Under the pieces are notes generated by a model. It did no database searches and was not told where the DNA came from. It saw only the letters and a program-made list of their open reading frames with translations. Shown here piece after piece: positions 32,399-39,933 of a stretch of 64,000 nt of DNA. How positions within the stretch are numbered: position 1 is the stretch's first letter; every line of letters starts with the position of its first letter. Origin of the DNA: an uncultured Oscillospiraceae bacterium (lineage in GTDB: Bacteria > Bacillota > Clostridia > Oscillospirales > Ruminococcaceae); assembly GCA_910584715.1 (NCBI GenBank), contig CAJUAN010000009.1:1-64000 (forward strand), read 5' to 3'. Made by a program: the position numbers and the translations under genes.

Positions 32399-32913
32399 TT
32401 TGCCGCCTCCTCTATCGCCCTGCGTACCGCAAGCTTGTTTTTCTCTCGGATTTTTTCGGGCATATAATCCTCTATCGCGCGGCATATTTCCTCAGCGGAA
32501 ACCGTACCCGAAACCGCGGAAAGAAATCCCAGCATTACGGTGTTTGACGTGGGGAGCTTCAGCTCCGCCGCAAGAGAATTTCCGTCAATATTCAGGACGT
32601 TTTCTCCCCGCCCCGTCTTTGAGTTTATGAGAATTTTTCCGTCCTCTTTAAGTAAATTTACCAAATTTTCGCCGTACAGCGTTTCGTCCAGAATGACTAT
32701 GTAATCGGCTTTTTCCGTTTCGCTGCGGTCGAGTACGGGCTTGCTGTCAAGCTTTGTAAAGGCTCTCACAGGCGCACCTCTGCGTTCGGGACCGAATGAT
32801 GGGAACGCCAGTCCGTGGGAGACCTCCCCCTTTGCAGAGTATGCCGCGCCAAGCAGCTTTGCGGCGGTAAACGCGCCCTGTCCGCCTCTGCCAAGCCATA
32901 ATATTTCCGTCAT
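32395..32913 (-). CDS. porG: 2-oxoacid:ferredoxin oxidoreductase, gamma subunit
   Basis: A 172-residue gamma subunit: LGRGGQGAFTAAKLLGAA, FPSFGPERRGAPVRAFTKL. First gene of the por-aminotransferase operon. The ATG at 32913 is eight bases from AGAGG; a GTG at 32922 is the alternative. The promoter at 32958-32986 lies just upstream. Confidence 0.85.
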   Translation of the reverse strand: MTEILWLGRGGQGAFTAAKLLGAAYSAKGEVSHGLAFPSFGPERRGAPVRAFTKLDSKPVLDRSETEKADYIVILDETLYGENLVNLLKEDGKILINSKTGRGENVLNIDGNSLAAELKLPTSNTVMLGFLSAVSGTVSAEEICRAIEDYMPEKIREKNKLAVRRAIEEAAK

Positions 32914-32939
32914 ATGCTTCACCTCTAATTCTTATTATA

Positions 32940-32986
32940 CAGATAGGTATTATAAATATTATACCATATTTGAAATATATTGTCAA
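32940..32986 (-). promoter_or_regulatory. por operon promoter with sulfur-type operator
   Basis: TTGACA (32981-32986) and TATAAT (32958-32963), 17-bp spacer. CAGATAGGTATTATA (32940-32954, plus strand) overlaps the expected start of transcription and is identical to the element after the nifS promoter at 38131-38145, suggesting one regulator for both. Confidence 0.7.
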
Positions 32987-33071
32987 TATAATGCCGCTGT
33001 ACAAATGCAATAAAAGATTTTTCTCAAAAAAGGAAAATTTTATCCAAATTTTATAAAATACAAAAAAGCTA

Positions 33072-33132
33072 TTGACAAGTATAAATTAATTTGATATGCT
33101 TTAAGCATACTAAACACATAGGAATTATATGT
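33072..33132 (+). promoter_or_regulatory. Promoter and operator of the mcc operon
   Basis: TTGACA (33072-33077) and TATGCT (33095-33100), 17-bp spacer. ACATAGGAATTATATGT (33116-33132) follows: an imperfect dyad (ACATA/TATGT) with the ATAGGAATTATA core seen at other sulfur genes. A CymR/Rrf2-type repressor is likely; the Rrf2 gene at 36428 is the nearest candidate. Confidence 0.65.
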
Positions 33133-33159
33133 TAACAAATTTGAGAGGAGCTGTTTTAA

Positions 33160-33246
33160 ATGACAAGATCTGCATTGTACTGTTGTTTTTGTACGCTCAG
33201 AAATTTAATATTTTTCGGACAAGGAAACAGCTCGTGTATACTGTAA
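33160..33246 (+). CDS. Cysteine-codon leader peptide (attenuator uORF)
   Basis: ATG at 33160 has a strong RBS (AGAGGAG, nine bases away) and opens a 28-residue peptide MTRSALYCCFCTLRN... with Cys at 8, 9 and 11 and again at 26. Tandem codons of the amino acid made by the operon are the mark of ribosome-mediated attenuation (as in trp, his and leu leaders). It sits between the promoter and a terminator, ahead of a methionine-to-cysteine operon. A different longer frame from 33129 lacks an RBS. Confidence 0.65.
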   Translation: MTRSALYCCFCTLRNLIFFGQGNSSCIL

Positions 33247-33306
33247 TATGTACGGTGCGCCGTCATGCGGAAAATACGGGGGTTTCTGTGTTTTCCGCAT
33301 TTTTTT
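33210..33306 (+). terminator. Attenuator terminator with candidate antiterminator
   Basis: The stem ATGCGGAAAA (33265-33274)/TTTTCCGCAT (33291-33300) followed by TTTTTT is a good intrinsic terminator ahead of the methyltransferase gene. An alternative pairing exists: ATTTTTCG (33210-33217) with CGGAAAAT (33268-33275), eight pairs with one G-U. A ribosome stalled at the Cys codons (33181-33192) would leave 33210 free and favour antitermination; one reaching the stop at 33246 would mask it and allow termination. Confidence 0.65.
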
Positions 33307-33338
33307 GCGCTTGAAATTATTATGAAGGAATGATAAAA

Positions 33339-34211
33339 ATGGTACAGAACCGCGAAAGCGTTACCGCAAAGCTTTGCGCCTTTGGACGGGCTTTGCACTC
33401 AAATACGTCAAGGGATAAGGTTTTCGACGATTACCTTGCGTTCGACCTTATGGGAAAGGAGGAGTACGACGAAATAAAAGACTTTATCGGAAGCGCTCTC
33501 GGGGCGGAGGATGCGGAGGATTTTCTCGGAAAATATTTTCTGCCTATAGTTCTTTCGAGAACTGATTTTACGGAAAAAAGGCTTGAAAAATTCGCAGCAG
33601 ACCGCAAGGTGCAGTACGTTATCTGCGGCGCGGGGGCGGACACGTTTTCTTTCAGAAATGAAAATCCAAACATTGAGATATTCGAGATAGACCACCCCGA
33701 CACCCAGCGTTACAAGCTTGAACGCATACGCGGGCTGGAATGGAATATTCCGCCAAACGTGCGTTTTGTCCCCGTGGATTTTGAGAGGGAGAAAATGGCG
33801 GTCAAGCTGCTTGAAAGCGGCTTTGACCCGAACGTCGGCACGTTTTTCAGCATACTCGGCGTGACCTATTATCTCACCCTGCCTGTTTTTACGGAGACCC
33901 TGCGGCAGATAGCGGAGCTTTCCGCAAACGGCAGCGCGCTGGCGCTCGATTATCCTCAAAAGGGAAATTTTCCCGAGCGCGTTTCGGAGCTTGCGGACAT
34001 TACCGAGTCAATGGGAGAAAAAATGCGGGGCGGTTACGATTACGGCGACGTATCCCGCGCGCTTTATTCCCTTGGCTTTCAGATAGACGAATTTTTTACG
34101 CCGCGAAAAATTCAGGAAAAATATTTTAACGGCAGAAAAGATAATTTGCGGGCTTTTGAAAACGTAAATCTGCTGTCCGCGGTCTATACGGGCGGACTGG
34201 TTTTTGAATAA
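33339..34211 (+). CDS. SAM-dependent methyltransferase (LCMT-like)
   Basis: The 290-residue protein belongs to the leucine carboxyl methyltransferase-like group: an N-terminal ESVTAKLCAFGRA helix, SAM motif VICGAGADTFSFR (about 95), an acidic IFEIDHPDTQRYK strand and a YYLTLPVF segment. In Bacillus the mccAB operon also starts with a SAM-dependent methyltransferase (YrrT), though of another family. The role may be to feed S-adenosylhomocysteine into the pathway. ATG 33339 has better RBS spacing than 33330. Confidence 0.75.
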   Translation: MVQNRESVTAKLCAFGRALHSNTSRDKVFDDYLAFDLMGKEEYDEIKDFIGSALGAEDAEDFLGKYFLPIVLSRTDFTEKRLEKFAADRKVQYVICGAGADTFSFRNENPNIEIFEIDHPDTQRYKLERIRGLEWNIPPNVRFVPVDFEREKMAVKLLESGFDPNVGTFFSILGVTYYLTLPVFTETLRQIAELSANGSALALDYPQKGNFPERVSELADITESMGEKMRGGYDYGDVSRALYSLGFQIDEFFTPRKIQEKYFNGRKDNLRAFENVNLLSAVYTGGLVFE

Positions 34212-34230
34212 TTTTAAAGGAGTTTTTACT

Positions 34231-35394
34231 GTGAAAAAATACGAAAATATGAATACGGCATTGATACACGGAGGCATCTCCATAGACGAAAGAACGGGCG
34301 CGGTAAACGTGCCTATCTACCAGACCTCCACCTACAAGCAGGATGGTCTCGGGAAAATGCGGGGATATGAATATTCCCGCACGGGCAACCCTACAAGAGA
34401 GGCTCTCGAAGCCCTTATCGCGGAGCTTGAGGGCGGTGAAGCGGGCTTCGCATTTGCCTCGGGAATGGCTGCTGCCGCCGCTGTTCTGAGCCTTTTCAAA
34501 AGCGGCGACAGGGTACTTATTTCCGCAAACGTATACGGAGGGACGTTCCGCATACTGGACAAGATTTTCAGCAATTTCGGCATTACTTATAAAATTTCCG
34601 ACACCGAAAATACCGACAGCTTTGAAAAGGACATAACCCCCGACGTAAAGGCGGTGCTGATAGAAAGTCCCGCAAATCCGCTGATGACGGCGACGGACAT
34701 TAAGGCGGTATCGGAGATAGCCCATAGGCGGGGACTGCTCGTTATCGTTGACAACACCTTTATGACGCCTTATCTGCAGAAGCCTATCCCTCTCGGCGCG
34801 GACATTGTTATACACAGCGCTACAAAATATCTTGGCGGACACAGCGATCTTGTGGCGGGACTTGCTGTCGTAAACTCAAAGGAGCTTGCGGAAAAGCTTG
34901 CGTTTATCCAGAATTCCACCGGCGGTGTGCTTGCGCCCTTTGACTCGTTCCTGCTGATACGGGGTATAAAGACCCTGGGCGTAAGAATGGACAGGCACGT
35001 TTTCAACGCGGAAAAAGCCGCGGAATTTCTGTCCCGTCACAAGGGCGTGGCAAAGGTTTATTATCCGGGTCTGGAGGACGACAAGGGGTACGCCGTCAAC
35101 AAAAAGCAGGCAAAAAACGGCGGCGCGATGCTTTCCTTTGAGTTGAAAGAAAATTACGACATAGGTGTATTTTTTGAGAGCGTCGAACTTATCATGCTCG
35201 CGGAAAGCTTGGGAGGAGCCGAATCGTTGGTATGCCACCCGTCAAGTATGACACACGCGTCCATTCCCGAGGATATACGGAAAAGGGTCGGCATTACGGA
35301 CGGACTTATCAGACTTTCGGTTGGTATCGAGGATATTGAGGACATTCTTGCGGATCTGTCCCAAGCGATAGAAAAAAGCGAAATTAAAAGATAG
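34231..35394 (+). CDS. mccB: Cystathionine gamma-lyase/beta-lyase family enzyme
   Basis: The 387-residue PLP enzyme of the Cys/Met metabolism family has YSRTGNPTREALE, FASGMAAAAAV, VDNTFMTPYLQ and the PLP lysine in HSATKYLGGHSD. With the adjacent cystathionine beta-synthase-like gene it would split cystathionine to cysteine (reverse transsulfuration). Methionine gamma-lyase or MetB activity cannot be excluded from sequence. The GTG at 34231 is eight bases from AAAGGAG. Confidence 0.8.
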   Translation: MKKYENMNTALIHGGISIDERTGAVNVPIYQTSTYKQDGLGKMRGYEYSRTGNPTREALEALIAELEGGEAGFAFASGMAAAAAVLSLFKSGDRVLISANVYGGTFRILDKIFSNFGITYKISDTENTDSFEKDITPDVKAVLIESPANPLMTATDIKAVSEIAHRRGLLVIVDNTFMTPYLQKPIPLGADIVIHSATKYLGGHSDLVAGLAVVNSKELAEKLAFIQNSTGGVLAPFDSFLLIRGIKTLGVRMDRHVFNAEKAAEFLSRHKGVAKVYYPGLEDDKGYAVNKKQAKNGGAMLSFELKENYDIGVFFESVELIMLAESLGGAESLVCHPSSMTHASIPEDIRKRVGITDGLIRLSVGIEDIEDILADLSQAIEKSEIKR

Positions 35395-35407
35395 AGAGGA
35401 AAATAAT

Positions 35408-36319
35408 ATGTTTTACTATGATTCAATGCAGGAGCTTATTGGCAATACACCCCTTGTACGGTTAGGAAATATGCAGCCGAACAAAAATATAAATATTTTC
35501 GCGAAGCTGGAGCTTTGGAACCCTTCCGGCAGCGTCAAGGACAGAACAGGCAAATACATGATAGCCGACGCGGAAAAGCGGGGCGTACTGAAAAAGGGCG
35601 GAACGATAGTTGAGGCTACCGCGGGCAATACAGGTCTCGGGATAGCTTTTGCGGCTCTGAATAAAGGCTATAAAATAATATTTGTCGTACCGACAAAATT
35701 TTCCTCGGAAAAGCAGGCTCTGCTGCGGGCGTTGGGCGCGGAGGTAGTGAACACTCCCCGCGAATACGGTATGCTCGGCGCGGTGGAAAAGGCGGAGGAG
35801 ATCAAGGCGGGGATACCCGGTTCGATCTCCTTGGAGCAGTTCAAGAATATGAGCAATCCTCTTGCCCATTACGAAACCACGGGAAAAGAAATTTTTGAAG
35901 CTCTGGACGGCAGGATAGATTACGTTGTGGCGGGAGCGGGCAGCGGAGGTACATATTCGGGAATACTCAAATATTTAAAGGAACATAATCCGAATATAAA
36001 AGGCGTACTGGCAGACCCGGTAGGCTCCACAATGGGCGGCGGGGAGCACAGCGATTACAATATAGAGGGCATCGGAAACGACTTTATCGCCGACACAATG
36101 GATATGTCCCTTGTGGACAAGGTGATAAAAGTGACGGACAGCGAAGCCTTTGAAACGGCAAGGCTGCTTGCGAAAAACGAGGGAATTTTTGCGGGTTCCT
36201 CCTCGGGAGCGGCAATGGCGGCTGTACTGAAGCTTGCCGAAAAAACGGACGGCGGCAATATTGTTACCGTTTTTCCCGACAGGGGAGACAGGTATTTCAG
36301 TACGGGGTTATATACTTGA
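35408..36319 (+). CDS. mccA: Cystathionine beta-synthase/cysteine synthase-type enzyme
   Basis: The 303-residue fold II PLP enzyme has the lysine motif NPSGSVKDRTGKYM, TAGNTGLGIAF, GAGSGGTYSG and SSSGAAMAAV. The departures from CysK (TAGNTGLG, GDRYFSTGLY end) match MccA/CBS-type proteins that join homocysteine with serine or O-acetylserine. It lies 13 bases after mccB in the attenuated operon. A separate canonical CysK is encoded at 36997. Confidence 0.78.
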   Translation: MFYYDSMQELIGNTPLVRLGNMQPNKNINIFAKLELWNPSGSVKDRTGKYMIADAEKRGVLKKGGTIVEATAGNTGLGIAFAALNKGYKIIFVVPTKFSSEKQALLRALGAEVVNTPREYGMLGAVEKAEEIKAGIPGSISLEQFKNMSNPLAHYETTGKEIFEALDGRIDYVVAGAGSGGTYSGILKYLKEHNPNIKGVLADPVGSTMGGGEHSDYNIEGIGNDFIADTMDMSLVDKVIKVTDSEAFETARLLAKNEGIFAGSSSGAAMAAVLKLAEKTDGGNIVTVFPDRGDRYFSTGLYT

Positions 36320-36427
36320 GCAGCGTTCTCATTACATCAAAATCCGCAAAAAATTTATTATCGGATATTGAAAACCTATTAAATATATGTTATTATAGAG
36401 TTATAATATTTAACGAGGTGACCTGAT

Positions 36428-36865
36428 ATGAAGATTTCCACAAAAGGACGATACGCGCTTCGTATGCTTCTGGACCTGGCTGAACATCAAAACTGCGGCT
36501 ATATTGCCCTGAAAGACATTGCGGAACGTCAGAATATTTCAAAAAAATATCTGGAGCAGATCATTCCCATTTTCAATAAATCGAATATTTTAAAAACCGT
36601 CCGCGGTTCGCAGGGGGGATATCAGCTTTCCAAAACGCCTGACAAGTACACGGTTGGAGATATCCTGCGTCTGACGGAGGTCTCATTGGCTCCTGTTTCA
36701 TGCGCGGAGGGGGAATCAGAAGAATGCGAGCGGAGCACGGATTGCGCTATGCTTCCAGTGTGGCAGGGACTTTACAGAACGATCAATGAATACCTTGACG
36801 GAATTACTTTACAAGATATACTGGAACAGCAAAAGGAACGGTATACGAACGACTATGTGATCTGA
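36428..36865 (+). CDS. Rrf2-family regulator (CymR/IscR-like)
   Basis: The 145-residue protein starts MKISTKGRYALRMLLDLAEH and has a winged HTH (LKDIAERQNISKKYLEQII) plus TVRGSQGGYQLSK, the Rrf2 hallmark. Three cysteines, C-x7-C-x5-C, sit where IscR binds its [2Fe-2S] cluster; CymR, the cysteine regulator, lacks them. It could sense Fe-S status or cysteine. It is surrounded by cys and isc-type genes whose promoters share an operator-like motif. Its own promoter is in the AT-rich gap 36340-36420. Confidence 0.85.
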   Translation: MKISTKGRYALRMLLDLAEHQNCGYIALKDIAERQNISKKYLEQIIPIFNKSNILKTVRGSQGGYQLSKTPDKYTVGDILRLTEVSLAPVSCAEGESEECERSTDCAMLPVWQGLYRTINEYLDGITLQDILEQQKERYTNDYVI

Positions 36866-36896
36866 CCCATGCGGCTCTTTATTTTAAAATGTAAGC

Positions 36897-36959
36897 AGGC
36901 TCCGCCTGATTTCCCGGGATTTTTCGGTTCTGAAAATCGGGAACAGACGGAGCCTTTTA
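36897..36959. terminator. Bidirectional terminator between rrf2 and cysK
   Basis: Arms AGGCTCCG (36897-36904) and CGGAGCCT (36948-36955) with an inner CCCG/CGGG stem, then TTTTATTTTA. The two genes converge here. Confidence 0.75.
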
Positions 36960-36996
36960 TTTTATATTTGCAATCCGCTTGATCTTTAGGAAATAT

Positions 36997-37926
36997 TTAT
37001 TCCGCAAACATAGGCGTGGAAAGATAACGCTCTCCCGTATCGGGCAGCAGGGCGACAATTATCTTACCCTTGTTTTCAGGACGCTTTGCAAGCTCTGTCG
37101 CCGCAAAAACCGCCGCTCCCGAGGAAATTCCCACAAGCAGACCCTCCCGCACGGCAAGCGTCCTGCCGGTCTCAAAGGCGTCCTCGTTTTCTACGGCGAT
37201 GACCTCGTCATAAATCTCCGTGTTCAGCGTATCGGGCACAAATCCCGCGCCTATACCCTGGATCTTATGCGATCCTGCCGTACCCTTGGAAAGCACGGGA
37301 GAGCCTGCGGGCTCAACCGCAACCACCTTTACATTCGGATTACGGCTCTTGAGGTATTCTCCAACGCCGGATATTGTTCCTCCCGTACCGACTCCCGCAA
37401 CAAAGATATCCACCTTGCCGTCGGTATCCTCCCAAATTTCGGGACCCGTCGTACTGCGGTGCACAGCGGGATTAGCCATATTGGTGAACTGACTGGGGAT
37501 AAAGCTGTCCGGGGTTTCGGCAGCAAGCTCCTCCGCTTTTGCGATAGCTCCTTTCATGCCCTTCGCTCCCTCGGTCAGCACAAGCCTGGCGCCGTAGGCT
37601 TTCAGAAGATTGCGGCGTTCTACGCTCATAGTCTCGGGCATTGTAAGTATTATCCTATAGCCTCTCGAAGCGGCAACGGCGGCAAGTCCGATACCCGTGT
37701 TTCCGCTGGTCGGTTCAATGATAACTGAGCCGGGTTTAAGGATACCCTTTGCCTCCGCGTCGTCGATCATAGCCTTTGCGATGCGGTCCTTAACGCTTCC
37801 CGCGGGATTGAAATATTCAAGCTTCGCCAGTATTGTCGCGCCGAGTTCTTTCTCGGCAATATAGTTGGTAAGCTTTAGAAGCGGCGTGCCCCCGATAAGG
37901 TCGGTTATTCTGTCAAACGTTTTCAT
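36997..37926 (-). CDS. cysK: Cysteine synthase (O-acetylserine sulfhydrylase)
   Basis: The 309-residue CysK shows FNPAGSVKDRIA with the PLP lysine, EPTSGNTGIGLA, GVGTGGTISG and SSGAAVFAA, all canonical. It makes cysteine from O-acetylserine and sulfide in the cytoplasm. RBS GAAAGGGGAGC precedes the ATG. Its promoter has an ATAGG-type dyad, so it is likely under the same cysteine-responsive control as the mcc operon. Confidence 0.92.
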   Translation of the reverse strand: MKTFDRITDLIGGTPLLKLTNYIAEKELGATILAKLEYFNPAGSVKDRIAKAMIDDAEAKGILKPGSVIIEPTSGNTGIGLAAVAASRGYRIILTMPETMSVERRNLLKAYGARLVLTEGAKGMKGAIAKAEELAAETPDSFIPSQFTNMANPAVHRSTTGPEIWEDTDGKVDIFVAGVGTGGTISGVGEYLKSRNPNVKVVAVEPAGSPVLSKGTAGSHKIQGIGAGFVPDTLNTEIYDEVIAVENEDAFETGRTLAVREGLLVGISSGAAVFAATELAKRPENKGKIIVALLPDTGERYLSTPMFAE

Positions 37927-37986
37927 GATAAGCTCCCCTTTCAGAATTTATATTATTTGAGCCTTGTTTTCTATTCCCAAAGCTTA

Positions 37987-38046
37987 GCCTATTATTCTTA
38001 TAGGCTTTATGTATTTTATGATAGCACTTATTACTTTATTTGTCAA
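37987..38046 (-). promoter_or_regulatory. cysK promoter with GCCTAT/ATAGGC dyad
   Basis: TTGACA (38041-38046) and TATCAT (38018-38023) with a 17-bp spacer. Just downstream is the dyad GCCTAT-N7-ATAGGC (37987-38005), placed to block transcription and related to the ATAGG elements of neighbouring sulfur genes. Confidence 0.65.
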
Positions 38047-38093
38047 TACCTTTTCAAAAAATCTATTAAAAATGAAGATTTTTTCTTTTTTGC

Positions 38094-38145
38094 TTGACAA
38101 ATTACTTCAACGTAGTTATAATATATTAAGCAGATAGGTATTATA
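38094..38145 (+). promoter_or_regulatory. nifSU promoter with CAGATAGGTATTATA operator
   Basis: TTGACA (38094-38099), TATAAT (38117-38122), 17-bp spacer; operator-like element at 38131-38145, identical to the one at the por promoter. The leader (38146-38278) has an AAGGCA/TGCCTT hairpin and a nine-codon open frame (38174-38203, containing TAC ATC TGC) with only a weak RBS. Confidence 0.65.
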
Positions 38146-38278
38146 TACTTAATTTGATGAAATAAGGCAAGCTATGTTGTACATCTGCCTTAATAAAAAC
38201 TAAATTTTTTTCGCGCATAAAACGCAAATATGCCGAAACTTGTATTAGTTTGACAAGTATTTGAAAGGGGAAATACAA

Positions 38279-39469
38279 ATGAACATATACGCGGATAATG
38301 CCGCGACGACTAAAATGAGCCGAACCGCAATAGACACGATGCTCCCGTATCTTGATCGGATATACGGAAATCCGTCCAGTCTGCACAGCTTCGGACAAAG
38401 GGCTGCGGAAGCGCTGCTGTCGGCAAGGCATTCTGTCGCCGAGGCGCTGGAGTGCAGCGCTAAGGAGATAACTTTCACTTCCGGAGGCAGCGAATCGGAC
38501 AATCAGGCGATTTTGTCGGCGGCAGCGGTCGGTGCGCGAAATAATAAAAAGCATATTATTTCAAGCGCGATCGAGCACCACGCTGTACTCCACACGCTGG
38601 ATAAGTTAAAAAAGCAGGGCTTTGAAGTGACGCTTCTTGACGCACATAAAAACGGAATCGTCCGTCCCGGTGAGCTTGAGGCGGCGATACGTCCCGACAC
38701 CGCGCTTGTAACCGTCATGTACGCCAATAATGAAATCGGCACTGTTCAGCCGATTTCGGAGCTCGGCAAAATATGCCGCGAAAAAGGCGTAATATTTCAC
38801 ACCGACGCGGTTCAGGCGGTCGGTCACTTGAAGATCAACGTCGCCGAGGAAAATATTGATATGCTGTCGCTGTCCGCTCACAAGTTTCACGGACCGAAAG
38901 GTATCGGCGTACTGTACGCCAAAAAGGGAATACCGCTGACAAGCCTTATCGAGGGCGGAGCGCAGGAGAGCGGAAAACGCGCTGGTACGGAAAATCTCCC
39001 CGCGATAATGGGAATGGCGGCGGCTTTGAAAGAAGCTGTTTCCAAAATTGACGAAAACACATCAAGACTGACTGCGCTTCGTGACAGGCTGATTTCGGGG
39101 ATTTTGGAAATCCCACATACCGTTCTCAACGGCGACCCTTTAAACCGTCTTCCGGGAAATGTAAACGTATGCTTTGAGGGAATTGAGGGCGAGTCCCTGC
39201 TGCTTTTATTGGACAGCAAGGGCATTTGCGCGTCATCGGGTTCCGCCTGCACGTCGGGCTCGCTTGACCCGAGTCACGTGCTTCTCGCAATCGGACGTCC
39301 CCACGAGATCGCGCACGGTTCGCTGCGCCTGTCGCTGTCAGAGGAAAATACGGAGGAGGAAATCGACTATATAATCTCGGCGGTCAAAGAGACCGTGACA
39401 TATCTGCGGAATATGTCTCCAATTTGGAAAGATTTACAGGAGGACAAAAAAAGCTATGTTATACAGTGA
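38279..39469 (+). CDS. nifS: Cysteine desulfurase
   Basis: The 396-residue PLP enzyme has DNAATTK near the start, HAVLHTL, the PLP lysine in LSAHKFHGPKG and the active cysteine in GSACTSGS. It supplies sulfur for Fe-S clusters with NifU encoded right after it (14-bp overlap). The ATG at 38279 is well spaced from AAAGGGG; the frame opening at 38261 starts within that RBS. Confidence 0.92.
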   Translation: MNIYADNAATTKMSRTAIDTMLPYLDRIYGNPSSLHSFGQRAAEALLSARHSVAEALECSAKEITFTSGGSESDNQAILSAAAVGARNNKKHIISSAIEHHAVLHTLDKLKKQGFEVTLLDAHKNGIVRPGELEAAIRPDTALVTVMYANNEIGTVQPISELGKICREKGVIFHTDAVQAVGHLKINVAEENIDMLSLSAHKFHGPKGIGVLYAKKGIPLTSLIEGGAQESGKRAGTENLPAIMGMAAALKEAVSKIDENTSRLTALRDRLISGILEIPHTVLNGDPLNRLPGNVNVCFEGIEGESLLLLLDSKGICASSGSACTSGSLDPSHVLLAIGRPHEIAHGSLRLSLSEENTEEEIDYIISAVKETVTYLRNMSPIWKDLQEDKKSYVIQ

Positions 39470-39896
39470 AAAAGTAATGGATCATTTTATGAATCCGCGC
39501 AATGTGGGTACAATTGAAAACGCGGACGGCGTGGGCGAGGTAGGAAACGCCAAATGCGGCGACATCATGAAGATATATCTGAAAATTGAAAATGATGTGA
39601 TTGCAGATGTAAAGTTCAATACATTCGGCTGCGGAAGCGCGATTGCTTCAAGCTCAATGGCGACGGAAATGATAAAAGGCAAACCGCTTTCCGAGGCGCT
39701 GACTCTGACGAATAAAGCGGTGGCGGAGGCTCTCGACGGACTTCCCCCACACAAAATGCATTGCTCCGTTCTGGCTGAGGAAGCGATAAAGGCAGCCGTC
39801 AAGGATTACTATGACAAAAATGGTATCGAATACGATTCCGGACAGTTCCCTGACTGCGCTTCATGCGGACACTGTTCGGACAGCGGATGTCACTGA
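39456..39896 (+). CDS. nifU: NifU/IscU-type Fe-S scaffold protein
   Basis: The 146-residue protein has the three scaffold cysteines: GNAKCGD, TFGCGSAIA and HKMHCSVLAEEAI. It assembles clusters from sulfur provided by NifS. The C-terminus adds a cysteine-rich tail (DCASCGHCSDSGCH) not found in standard IscU, which may bind extra metal. It overlaps nifS by 14 bases. Confidence 0.9.
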   Translation: MLYSEKVMDHFMNPRNVGTIENADGVGEVGNAKCGDIMKIYLKIENDVIADVKFNTFGCGSAIASSSMATEMIKGKPLSEALTLTNKAVAEALDGLPPHKMHCSVLAEEAIKAAVKDYYDKNGIEYDSGQFPDCASCGHCSDSGCH

Positions 39897-39933
39897 AAGC
39901 AGGAATGGCGGACTGTTGTGGTTATAAAAAATT

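Noticed and set aside
33129..33314. Alternative 61-codon frame in the mcc leader
   Set aside because: Runs through the terminator and lacks an RBS; the 33160 frame has both RBS and Cys codons.
33107..33330. T-box or SAM riboswitch before the methyltransferase gene
   Set aside because: No T-box AGGGTGG-type core and no SAM-I four-way junction elements were seen; the uORF plus terminator explains the leader.
38174..38203. Nine-codon Cys-containing leader before nifS as a second attenuator
   Set aside because: Only one Cys codon, weak RBS and no clean terminator; mentioned only in the promoter entry.
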